A DNA stretch of 42,541 nt from positions 1 to 42,541 of IMG/VR virus record IMGVR_UViG_3300020183_000164; one strand, written 5' to 3'. This document shows positions 1 to 6,283 of this stretch, in pieces (position 1 is the first letter of the stretch; every line of letters begins with the position of its first letter). Below the pieces are notes generated by a model. It ran no database searches. It had not been told where the DNA came from and worked only from the letters and a program-made list of their open reading frames with translations. The position numbers and the translations under genes were made by a program. The stretch comes from a virus.

Positions 1-58
1 GTCGTGACAGCGACTGCCAGTCCATGCAAATACTCTCCGTGATCTCTTTGGTGTCCAT
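1..58 (-). CDS. N-terminal part of junction-spanning ejection-type protein
   Basis: The minus strand opens with ATG at 58-56, preceded by TAAGGAAAGAG, a good ribosome binding site. It reads 19 codons to position 1, where one base is left over. The frame at the right end of the window needs exactly one base to continue, so the two halves join in frame through an Arg codon into a 221-aa protein if the molecule is circular. The C-terminal part is at 41934-42541. The join is inferred; the matching frames and the ribosome binding site are seen directly. Confidence 0.75.
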   Translation of the reverse strand, partial: MDTKEITESICMDWQSLSR

Positions 59-115
59 TTGTAAACTCTTTCCTTACCCAGCATTTAAAGTACGGAATAT
101 TGCTGGTTAAGTACA

Positions 116-367
116 TTAAACAAACCGGCCTTTCGTTTTACCTCTTTGTGCAATACCGTCAATAGACTTCATCATCCCCCCAACCCGCGCCATCACTTTG
201 CCTTTGGGCTTGCGATCTTCCGGGACTATTTTTATAGTGGGCTCCGGCGGTTTTTTCTTTTGCTTTGCTTTTTCTTGATACTTTTTCATTTCAGCATGGG
301 CTTCAGCCTCAGTCATTCCTGAGTCCATGAAGTCGAGCATCATTTGGGTATCAACATCCTGGCTCAC
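116..367 (-). CDS. Small virion-region protein with shared C-terminal tag
   Basis: An 83-aa basic, Lys-rich protein of unknown function. The start is GTG at 367, overlapping the upstream stop as GTGTGA, with GGGAG upstream. The C-terminus (DGIAQRGKTKGRFV) repeats the ending of the next two genes upstream in the operon. The rest shows no recognised domain, only a helical, charged middle (about residues 20-50). It is the last small gene before the ejection-type proteins. It is probably structural by context; the function is unknown. Confidence 0.7.
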   Translation of the reverse strand: MSQDVDTQMMLDFMDSGMTEAEAHAEMKKYQEKAKQKKKPPEPTIKIVPEDRKPKGKVMARVGGMMKSIDGIAQRGKTKGRFV

Positions 368-660
368 ACCATTCTCCCTTTGGTTTTGCCACGCTGGGCA
401 ATACCATCGGCACGTTTAGAGGCAGAACCCCCACCAGCATATTTTTTAACTTTGCCACCTCTTTTCATACCCCCTGCGGCTTGTGCGGTGGCTTCTTCCT
501 CTTTACGACGACGCTCTTCTTCATCGTCTCGGTATTTATCTTTGTACATAAAGCCGGGTATGAGTCCAGCAATAAAGCCGCGATTTTCTTTACCCATAGC
601 CCCAGAGGCTAGTGCAGGAAGCACACCGCCAGCAGCAATAATGTCTCTAATCTTAGGCAT
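364..660 (-). CDS. Small virion-region protein with shared C-terminal tag
   Basis: A 98-aa protein. I start it at ATG 660, one base after the upstream stop and behind GGAAGGATGG, rather than at the longer upstream ATG that would overlap the previous gene by about 100 bases. A Gly/Ala segment near residues 8-30 may be membrane-active. It is followed by an Arg/Glu-rich stretch, a KRGGKVKKYAGGG segment and the tag KRADGIAQRGKTKGRMV. The tag is shared with both neighbouring genes, and part of it is encoded by an identical 26-nt DNA repeat. No function is assigned. Confidence 0.7.
   Translation of the reverse strand: MPKIRDIIAAGGVLPALASGAMGKENRGFIAGLIPGFMYKDKYRDDEEERRRKEEEATAQAAGGMKRGGKVKKYAGGGSASKRADGIAQRGKTKGRMV
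389..414 (-). repeat. 26-nt direct repeat encoding the shared C-terminal tag, copy 1
   Basis: Identical at the DNA level to 687-712. It encodes the tag part around RADGIAQRG in two neighbouring genes, suggesting recent duplication or gene conversion. Confidence 0.85.
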
Positions 661-661
661 T

Positions 662-1096
662 TCAGACCATCCTTCCGCGAGTCTTACCACGCTGGGCAAT
701 ACCATCGGCACGCTTGGAAGCAGAACTAACCATTCCACCTTTTTTAGCGCCAATAACATCAGACATCTGACCTAAAGGCATATTTCTACGTGCGGCGCTT
801 GCTGCTGCACGAGTTGCCCGGGCGGCTTCTTGTTTTGCTGCGCGTTTTTGAAAAGCGGTTTTAGGACCTGCAGGGGCTTTTTTCCCACCGGCCATCTCGG
901 TGGTGTATTTTTTACCCATGTAATCAAAAGTTTTATCCCCACGAGCACGGGCTTCAGCAAAAGCCTCTTTGAAGGAAGCCATTTTTAATGGGGCTCCAAC
1001 ATCGGGCATCTTTGTATCTTCGCGTGTGATGTTGCCCTCTTCATCCCGAACACCGCTAAACGGATCTACATCATCGCCTTGAAATGGATTAGCCAT
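662..1096 (-). CDS. Small virion-region protein with shared C-terminal tag
   Basis: A 144-aa protein with an acidic N-terminus and a strongly basic Ala/Arg/Lys-rich C-terminal half. It ends in SASKRADGIAQRGKTRGRMV, nearly identical to the ending of the next gene. The start at 1096 follows AGGGG. The amino-acid gradient and position suggest a virion-associated or nucleic-acid-contacting protein. I recognise no catalytic domain. Confidence 0.75.
   Translation of the reverse strand: MANPFQGDDVDPFSGVRDEEGNITREDTKMPDVGAPLKMASFKEAFAEARARGDKTFDYMGKKYTTEMAGGKKAPAGPKTAFQKRAAKQEAARATRAAASAARRNMPLGQMSDVIGAKKGGMVSSASKRADGIAQRGKTRGRMV
687..712 (-). repeat. 26-nt direct repeat encoding the shared C-terminal tag, copy 2
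   Basis: It matches 389-414 over all 26 bases. The third tag, in the gene at 116-367, is diverged at the DNA level. Confidence 0.85.
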
Positions 1097-1101
1097 TTTA
1101 T

Positions 1102-1341
1102 TTACCCCTTTTGAATAAGCCCATCAATTTTGCTTTCAAGGCGGTTAAACCTTGAATCAATGTGTTCCACCAACTTGTTAATTTCTGCTTGAGTGACGTT
1201 ATCACGAGCCACCTCCTCGCGTGTTTTGTTTAAAAGGATACTGAGCCTGTTGATCTCTGAAGCCTTTTCATGACCTATGTAGGCTAAGACGCCTAAAAGC
1301 GTGGTCAACACCATATTCCAAAGCATCATTTCCATTAACAT
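1102..1341 (-). CDS. Small protein with one membrane segment and coiled coil
   Basis: About 79 aa. A hydrophobic segment near residues 8-22 (WNMVLTTLLGVLAYIG) is followed by a charged, coiled-coil-like helix to the end. There are several in-frame starts between 1347 (GTG) and 1314. I favour ATG 1341, 5 nt after AAGGTGG, overlapping the previous stop. A single membrane helix plus a coiled coil is compatible with a spanin- or holin-like lysis role or with a structural peptide, but no family signature decides this. Confidence 0.65.
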   Translation of the reverse strand: MLMEMMLWNMVLTTLLGVLAYIGHEKASEINRLSILLNKTREEVARDNVTQAEINKLVEHIDSRFNRLESKIDGLIQKG

Positions 1342-1622
1342 TTCCACCTTCTACGTGCCTGACGAATGCGACTATTTGGATCTGCGGCGGCTTTGGGAAA
1401 CTGCTTCATCTGGCCCAGAGACCTTGCACAATATGATTTCCTGCGCTTGGCTCTTTCGCCAGTGGGCTTATCCTCAGTCACCGCTGTTTTAAGTTTAGAG
1501 CCTGGGTTGGCACGGCGATATGCAGCCACGCCTTTTGCAGTCATGCCAGCACCCTGCTTGGTCGGACGAAAGTTGCCCGACTTCACAGAGGTAGCGATAC
1601 CCATGCCCTTTGACTTAGCCAT
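1335..1622 (-). CDS. Conserved phage protein, DUF6321-like
   Basis: A 95-aa, very basic protein. The segment GAGMTAKGVAAYRRANPGSKLKTAVT, followed by a Lys/Arg-rich part with KRRKSYCARSLGQM and a terminal RRRWKC, follows a pattern I recall from DUF6321-type proteins of aquatic phages. The function of that family is unknown. It overlaps the gene before it by 8 nt and the gene after it by a few bases, so it belongs to the same late operon. The assignment is by remembered family pattern. Confidence 0.7.
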   Translation of the reverse strand: MAKSKGMGIATSVKSGNFRPTKQGAGMTAKGVAAYRRANPGSKLKTAVTEDKPTGERAKRRKSYCARSLGQMKQFPKAAADPNSRIRQARRRWKC

Positions 1623-1929
1623 AAAACAAAGTCACTGAGGCAGTGTTAGTGATCGTGCCGTGCAAAGCGCCTTCCTTTGCAAGCACACCTTCTCCGGCTA
1701 CCGGAATAATCGTATAGCCAGCGTTGCTTGCCGCTGCTGTTTCTATAGTCATGATGATGCTGCCACCAGAACCGCCTTCACGGATAACTACAGATCCAGC
1801 ACTACCACCATTTATACAATAAATAGTTTTTACACGGCAACGAGGAATATTCTCGTTTGCTTGATCCTTAAAGTTACCCGTAGATGCCAGCGGCTTTGTC
1901 GCTAATACATCAGTTTGCATCGATGCCAT
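1615..1929 (-). CDS. Small beta-rich virion protein (putative)
   Basis: A 104-aa protein rich in Gly, Thr, Ser and Val with alternating hydrophobic residues. This is typical of beta-structured virion or decoration proteins. The start at 1929 lies 7 nt after AGGAG; the Met at 1920 is a weaker alternative. It sits between two other structural genes downstream of the capsid gene. No named family is recognised, and the structural role is inferred from context. Confidence 0.7.
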   Translation of the reverse strand: MASMQTDVLATKPLASTGNFKDQANENIPRCRVKTIYCINGGSAGSVVIREGGSGGSIIMTIETAAASNAGYTIIPVAGEGVLAKEGALHGTITNTASVTLFYG

Positions 1930-1943
1930 CTTGGTTCTCCTAA

Positions 1944-2483
1944 TTAGGAGTTAGCAAACGGAGTTGCTACAGTTCCCGATCCAAGTGCTACGCCGGTGAC
2001 CATGTACTTCAATGCGGCTATGGCAAAAATCTGCACCCATGTCCCAGCGATACCGCCGGTTGTGGTTCCGTTGAAGTTAATAAAGTCATTTGAAGCACCT
2101 GAAACAAAGCCACGAGTAGCATCTGTTGAGTCGGTGTCTATTGAAAGCACAGAACCAACATATTTATCCGTGCCATCAGTTCCAATTTTCAACGATGAGG
2201 TTGCAATTGTGGTAGGAATCCAGATGGTGTAGACCACGCCTTGATTGTTCAGCGTATTAGGATCTGGCCCCGGTCCAGCAGAAGCAGCATTGGCCGTAGT
2301 CACAATTGTTGGTAATGTCAAAGTAAGATCTGACGCCAACGTGCCGCCAACGGAAATAATCCGTCCACCGTGACTTTGTGGATTAAGTGTAGTGCTGGAA
2401 GTAATTGCTACAACTGAATCCGCACCTTGTTGATAAACGCCGCCAAGAGACCGCACTGGCCCCTGAAAAGTAGTACGTGCCAT
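1944..2483 (-). CDS. Putative virion structural protein downstream of capsid gene
   Basis: A 179-aa protein. I start at ATG 2483, behind GAGAGGATTATC, rather than at the in-frame Met at 2507, which lacks a binding site. The sequence is Thr/Ser/Gly-rich with repeated beta-strand patterns and contains GTDGTDKYVGSV and FNGTTTGGIAGTWVQ. It resembles capsid-neighbour proteins of environmental phages that I recall without an assigned function. A head or neck decoration or tail-joining protein is possible. No enzyme motif is visible. Confidence 0.75.
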   Translation of the reverse strand: MARTTFQGPVRSLGGVYQQGADSVVAITSSTTLNPQSHGGRIISVGGTLASDLTLTLPTIVTTANAASAGPGPDPNTLNNQGVVYTIWIPTTIATSSLKIGTDGTDKYVGSVLSIDTDSTDATRGFVSGASNDFINFNGTTTGGIAGTWVQIFAIAALKYMVTGVALGSGTVATPFANS

Positions 2484-2573
2484 GATAATCCTCTCGTGTA
2501 GTAGCACATCCCCATACCGTCTCTACTAAGTCTGCTAGGTCAGTCTGTACGGGTAAAAATCCTAGATCCAAAT

Positions 2574-2593
2574 AGGGGGGCCAAAGCCCCCCC
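2574..2593. terminator. Hairpin between capsid gene and downstream structural genes
   Basis: AGGGGGG and CCCCCCT can pair as a 7-bp stem around CCAAAG, just past the capsid gene stop. On the minus strand the stem is followed only by TATTT, so it may attenuate transcription or stabilise capsid mRNA rather than terminate fully. Confidence 0.45.
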
Positions 2594-2599
2594 TTTACA

Positions 2600-3517
2600 T
2601 CAAGACGAACCGGGTGATCCGAACATACCGAGCGGATCAGACCAGCCGAACGAATAACGTTCACGGGCTTTGTAACGAACGTTACCAGTGTCGAAATCTC
2701 CATCCATCGAGGTACCCATCGGGATACGGATGAAGTGCTTCAGACCATTGGGAACGTCTGTCGTCAAGAACCATGCGTTCGTATCCGTCAAGAAGTGGTT
2801 AACGGTGTAACCCTCGGGGATAGAACCCATGAACTTCAGAGCATTGATGTCGTTATCAGCCGTAGAAACACGGAGTTCCGTGTCCAGCAGACGAGTGGCA
2901 ACGAACATCAGTGCGGGCGGCACAATCAACTTCTTGGGCTTGGCTGCGATCAGCAGACCACGCTCATCCGTCCATGCAGCGATCTGAATAACGGCATTCT
3001 CAAGAGAAGTCTCATTCAGGTCTGCACCAGTGGCAGGACGATTTGAGTTAGATCCACCAGAGACTAATGGGTGTGCTGTTGAGAACAGAGGCACGCCATC
3101 ACCGCCGTAATACTGGCTGGAGTCGGTAAAGCCATTGTTCAGAACGGCAGCAGCCTTGGTCTGCTTGGTGTAAGCCATCGAACGAGCCAGCGACTTGGTA
3201 TAGCGAGCCGACAAAGAGTCATAGAGGTTGTCCTCAATTGCCTCTTCAGTAATCGCAAAACCGTAGGCGATAGTCTCGTGCGTATAGCGTGCCGTAAAGG
3301 CTTCCTGCGCGTTGTCATAAGCAATCGCAGCACCTTCCGACTTAACGGGGGCGGCTGAGAAGCCAGACAGTTTGGTTTCTTCTTCAAACGAACGCTCAGA
3401 AGTCTCGGTTGCATAAATCTCTTTATGCTCCTCGCCGTAGCGACCGTACTCCATACCAAACAGAGCGTTAAGTCCGGGCAGGAGTTCTTTTAATAGTTGG
3501 GAACGTGAAATAGCCAT
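2600..3517 (-). CDS. Major capsid protein (HK97 fold, Mu gpT-like)
   Basis: A 305-aa protein of a size and pattern typical of HK97-fold major heads resembling the Mu gpT type. A helical N-terminus with E-loop-like charged residues precedes the segment around THETIAYGFAITEEAIEDNL. The motif PLFSTAHPLVSGG and the block KKLIVPPALMFVATRLLDTE are characteristic of gpT-like capsids. The C-terminus carries the conserved RYKARERYSFGWSDPLGMFG ending. It lies downstream of portal, scaffold candidate and decoration-type genes, the usual head order. The start at 3517 follows AGGAGAT. The identity is well supported; the exact family is from memory. Confidence 0.9.
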   Translation of the reverse strand: MAISRSQLLKELLPGLNALFGMEYGRYGEEHKEIYATETSERSFEEETKLSGFSAAPVKSEGAAIAYDNAQEAFTARYTHETIAYGFAITEEAIEDNLYDSLSARYTKSLARSMAYTKQTKAAAVLNNGFTDSSQYYGGDGVPLFSTAHPLVSGGSNSNRPATGADLNETSLENAVIQIAAWTDERGLLIAAKPKKLIVPPALMFVATRLLDTELRVSTADNDINALKFMGSIPEGYTVNHFLTDTNAWFLTTDVPNGLKHFIRIPMGTSMDGDFDTGNVRYKARERYSFGWSDPLGMFGSPGSS

Positions 3518-3528
3518 TTAGAATCTCC

Positions 3529-4137
3529 TTACGAGCCGCTACCGTCGGCTTGGTAATACGAATGCACGCCGAAGTTAAACTTCACAATGCAGTCCGTAAA
3601 TGCGTCGCCGGGGGTTGAGAAAGTCGGTGCGCCGTCAACGAGGTCAACGATACGTACCGCAAGAGTTGATGTATTAGCAGAAGTAGCCGAAACGTTAACT
3701 TTACTGTTACCGGTAGTGGTAGAACCATTGCTGAAGTTACCCAGCGCAGAATTATTACCGATTTCAGCACGAGTCACAACTCCGTCTGCTTGAACCTGAT
3801 ACAACTGATCCGGGTCATCAATAACGCTGATGAGGATGTTGGTGTATCCAGAGTTCACTGCGTTCGCAGGAAGATACTGTGAAAACTGAGTGTATTTCAG
3901 AGTGGGGTCAGTGTAAGAAACACCAACTGCCACACCTACAACACCTTTGGTTGAAGTAGTGGGGGTAGCGGTCAGAGCAGAAGGTTGTCCGTCTGCAATC
4001 TTAACTACGTCACCGAAGAAAATGCCAGTCGCACTGTTCGTGGTCATTGTATACTTGCGGATGGTACCGCCCGTGAATGATTGACCGCCGATCAGATTGA
4101 TTGGGCGTAGCCCATAAGGGGCCTGAACTGTTGCCAT
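3529..4137 (-). CDS. Putative head decoration protein
   Basis: A 202-aa protein beginning MATVQAPYGLRPINLIGG, a start pattern I associate with decoration-type proteins encoded next to capsid genes in aquatic phages. The body is beta-rich (GIFFGDVVKIADG, GVVGVAVGVSYTDP) with few charged residues and no enzyme motif. It lies 11 nt upstream of the capsid gene in the same operon and has an AGGAG ribosome binding site. The role of stabilising the capsid surface is inferred from position and composition. Confidence 0.75.
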   Translation of the reverse strand: MATVQAPYGLRPINLIGGQSFTGGTIRKYTMTTNSATGIFFGDVVKIADGQPSALTATPTTSTKGVVGVAVGVSYTDPTLKYTQFSQYLPANAVNSGYTNILISVIDDPDQLYQVQADGVVTRAEIGNNSALGNFSNGSTTTGNSKVNVSATSANTSTLAVRIVDLVDGAPTFSTPGDAFTDCIVKFNFGVHSYYQADGSGS

Positions 4138-4154
4138 ATCAATCTCCTAAGAGT

Positions 4155-4595
4155 TTATCGTTTACCAAAACTCACCTCGGTTCGCTTCTCACTAAAGAGA
4201 GGCATCCTCGGATCGTTTTCCCTCATGAAGTTGTTGTCCACAGATTGAATCTGTTTACGGTTCAACTCATCGTAGTAGGCTTGTCGTGCATCTGTCTTCT
4301 CCCGAGGGATCTTACAAAGCATTAAGCCGCCAATCTCGACATTTCCACTTATCTTAGAAGGATCGTCAACGATATATGCCATTTCCGGGTGATCTTCCAG
4401 CCTAACAGGCTCATAACCCTCACGACGCATCATCGCTACATTTCGTGCATCGCTTTGTCCCATGAAATGGGTACGTATCCAACGGAACGTATAACCATCT
4501 TGGGGATCAGGATCTGGTAATTGTTGCGGTGGAGCATACGAATGGGCGCGAGATTCGCGTTCACGAGTTTCCAGAGCACGTTCAATTCGGTCCAT
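4155..4595 (-). CDS. Conserved head-region protein of unknown function
   Basis: A 146-aa hydrophilic protein whose start overlaps the stop of the preceding gene (TAATG), indicating translational coupling. It has an Arg/Glu-rich N-terminal helix, a segment YTFRWIRTHFMGQSDARNV, and a C-terminal half containing IGGLMLCKIPREKTDARQAYY. I recognise the arrangement from other environmental phages, where it sits between scaffold and capsid genes without an assigned role. A scaffold partner or head-completion role is possible but not shown. Confidence 0.7.
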   Translation of the reverse strand: MDRIERALETRERESRAHSYAPPQQLPDPDPQDGYTFRWIRTHFMGQSDARNVAMMRREGYEPVRLEDHPEMAYIVDDPSKISGNVEIGGLMLCKIPREKTDARQAYYDELNRKQIQSVDNNFMRENDPRMPLFSEKRTEVSFGKR

Positions 4596-5650
4596 TATCT
4601 ATTCTCCTGCATAGCAACTTGTTTCGCATAAACTTCTAAGGGGACTCCCAAGCGTCGAGCAATTGCCACCTGTGATTTGGTAAGCGTAACTTTTTTACTT
4701 GAGGTCGTTCGTGTCGCCGGTGCTACCACCGTTGCCTGTTGGCGTTTTTCTACCTTCGTGGGTTCAGGGGCTTCTTCCTTATCAGAATTAGCATCCTCGA
4801 ACTTGTCGGGAAAAACTTGCCGAAGCCGAGCATCAATACGCTCGTAGTATTCATCGCTCTGAGGACTTACCCCAGATTTAACTAATCTTTCATGCTGTGC
4901 ATACGCCAGCGCAGTCATCTCCTCGTCAATGCCAAACCAAGTATTTTTGTTATACCAAGTTATGGCTTTTTCGTCAGGAGGCAACGCTTGCGGTTGCACG
5001 GCCTGTTGATAAGGTACTGAATTATTTTCAGGTTGTAAAGCATCTGCTTGGGCAGCGTACTGAGGCTGGTAGCGTTTCCAATTCTCTTGCTCCATCGTGG
5101 CCCGACTAATCTCGGACATCGCATCGGCAACTTTCTCGGAGTCTCCAGTCTCTTGTGCTTCCTTCAGATTCTTCTTGGCCGCTTGCAGTGCAACATCCGT
5201 GCGAGCCTGTGCTTGAGCAATCAGGACCTTTTCACCTTCTGTTAACCTTGTTTTCAAATGCCGGTTTTCGTCCAGCACCTGCTTGGCGTACGCTATGGCT
5301 TCCGCCTGCTCCCGAGACGCTTTCTCTTTGGCTCTGCGCTCGTCATGCCAAGCCCGTTTAAGTTCATCTAGCCGTTTCTGTACCTTGTCATTGACGGCAT
5401 CAATCTCATCCACCTCCTTGGGAGGCGTTTTCATCGGTTTTCGGTCTTTATCCTCAACCGGGGTGTCGTCCACGATCTCAATCTCAAACTCAGGCTTTTT
5501 ACCTTTTGCCTCTTTTTGAGCCTTGACCTCAGCCACCTGTGCGGAAGCCTCTTCATAACCTAGGTCCACATCGGGGGTGGCCTCTTGGGCTTTCGCCTTG
5601 AGATCCCTATTAATATCCTCTAACGAGGTCACGATTTCTTCATTAGCCAT
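4595..5650 (-). CDS. Putative capsid scaffolding protein
   Basis: A 351-aa, highly charged protein. The first 80 residues are acidic (EFEIEIVDDTPVED). A long Lys/Glu/Ala-rich coiled-coil region follows (about residues 85-200), then a Gln/Pro-rich linker and a basic C-terminal helix (about 300-350). An acidic and coiled-coil body with a basic tail is the usual build of internal scaffolds, which contact capsid subunits through the tail. Its place between portal and capsid genes supports this. No protease motif is visible. The assignment rests on composition and synteny, not sequence identity. Confidence 0.65.
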   Translation of the reverse strand: MANEEIVTSLEDINRDLKAKAQEATPDVDLGYEEASAQVAEVKAQKEAKGKKPEFEIEIVDDTPVEDKDRKPMKTPPKEVDEIDAVNDKVQKRLDELKRAWHDERRAKEKASREQAEAIAYAKQVLDENRHLKTRLTEGEKVLIAQAQARTDVALQAAKKNLKEAQETGDSEKVADAMSEISRATMEQENWKRYQPQYAAQADALQPENNSVPYQQAVQPQALPPDEKAITWYNKNTWFGIDEEMTALAYAQHERLVKSGVSPQSDEYYERIDARLRQVFPDKFEDANSDKEEAPEPTKVEKRQQATVVAPATRTTSSKKVTLTKSQVAIARRLGVPLEVYAKQVAMQENR

Positions 5651-5660
5651 CTACTTCTCC

Positions 5661-6053
5661 TTACGCACGGGTATAACCACGAGGATCGTCCACAACCGCC
5701 TCCACCTGATCATCATTAATCAGCCGAAACTCCTGCCCATCAATCTTAAAGCGGGTGCCCGAGTAATTACGCATGATGATGAAGTCGCCTTCTTTGCACC
5801 AAGGGCCGCTTTCGTCAAACTTCGCACCCCGGTACGCCATTGGTCCCAATTTAAGTACAAACCCTAGGCAAGACGCTGTTTCTTCTACCTTTTTGGTTGA
5901 ATCCGCCAGCACCAGTCCAGTGTCTCCTAGTCGATCAGATACCTTGGGTAAAGTGATGAGGATCTTGTAACCCGAGGGTTCGGGCATCTTTATTGGGTTT
6001 ACTTGGGCTACCGCCTCTTCGGTTGCAGCCCTATCTATCGCGCCTATTGTCAT
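5661..6053 (-). CDS. GroES-like co-chaperonin
   Basis: A 130-aa protein with a GroES-type beta-barrel pattern. It shows GYKILITLPKVSDRLGDTGLVLAD at about residues 28-51, where GLVLAD corresponds to the hydrophobic GroEL-binding tip of the mobile loop. GFVLKLGPMAYRG is at 64-76, and KEGDFIIMRNYSGTRFKIDGQEFRLINDDQVEAVV at 87-121 matches the C-terminal half of the family. It carries an extra N-terminal extension of about 25 residues. Position between scaffold and portal suggests it caps host GroEL to fold the capsid protein, as T4 gp31 does. The fold assignment is strong; the client protein is inferred. Confidence 0.85.
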   Translation of the reverse strand: MTIGAIDRAATEEAVAQVNPIKMPEPSGYKILITLPKVSDRLGDTGLVLADSTKKVEETASCLGFVLKLGPMAYRGAKFDESGPWCKEGDFIIMRNYSGTRFKIDGQEFRLINDDQVEAVVDDPRGYTRA

Positions 6054-6274
6054 AGTCCTTGATCAGCCTTTCTAGCGATTTCGATTAGGTCAAGGATCTC
6101 CCGCTCCGCAATGGCAAGTCCTTGTATTACGCCGACCCGAAATCTGTAGTCAGCATAATCCGTTGCGCCTCCGGTGGCTAGGTCGTCGGCTGAATTGTTT
6201 AAATGATCCCTAAGTCTTTTCCTTATCTGCTCTTCAAAAGACTTAACTTCTCCTATGTTTATGTACTCGGTCAT
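6050..6274 (-). CDS. Small protein between portal and co-chaperonin
   Basis: A 74-aa, largely helical acidic protein of unknown function. Its end overlaps the co-chaperonin start by 4 nt, and it begins 9 nt after the portal stop. It could be a head-completion accessory, but nothing in the sequence shows this. Confidence 0.65.
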   Translation of the reverse strand: MTEYINIGEVKSFEEQIRKRLRDHLNNSADDLATGGATDYADYRFRVGVIQGLAIAEREILDLIEIARKADQGL

Positions 6275-6283
6275 TCACTTCTC

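Noticed and set aside
344-775. Plus-strand open frames opposite the virion genes
   Set aside because: They are shadows of minus-strand genes with overlapping starts, clear binding sites and consistent protein composition; the same holds elsewhere in the virion half.
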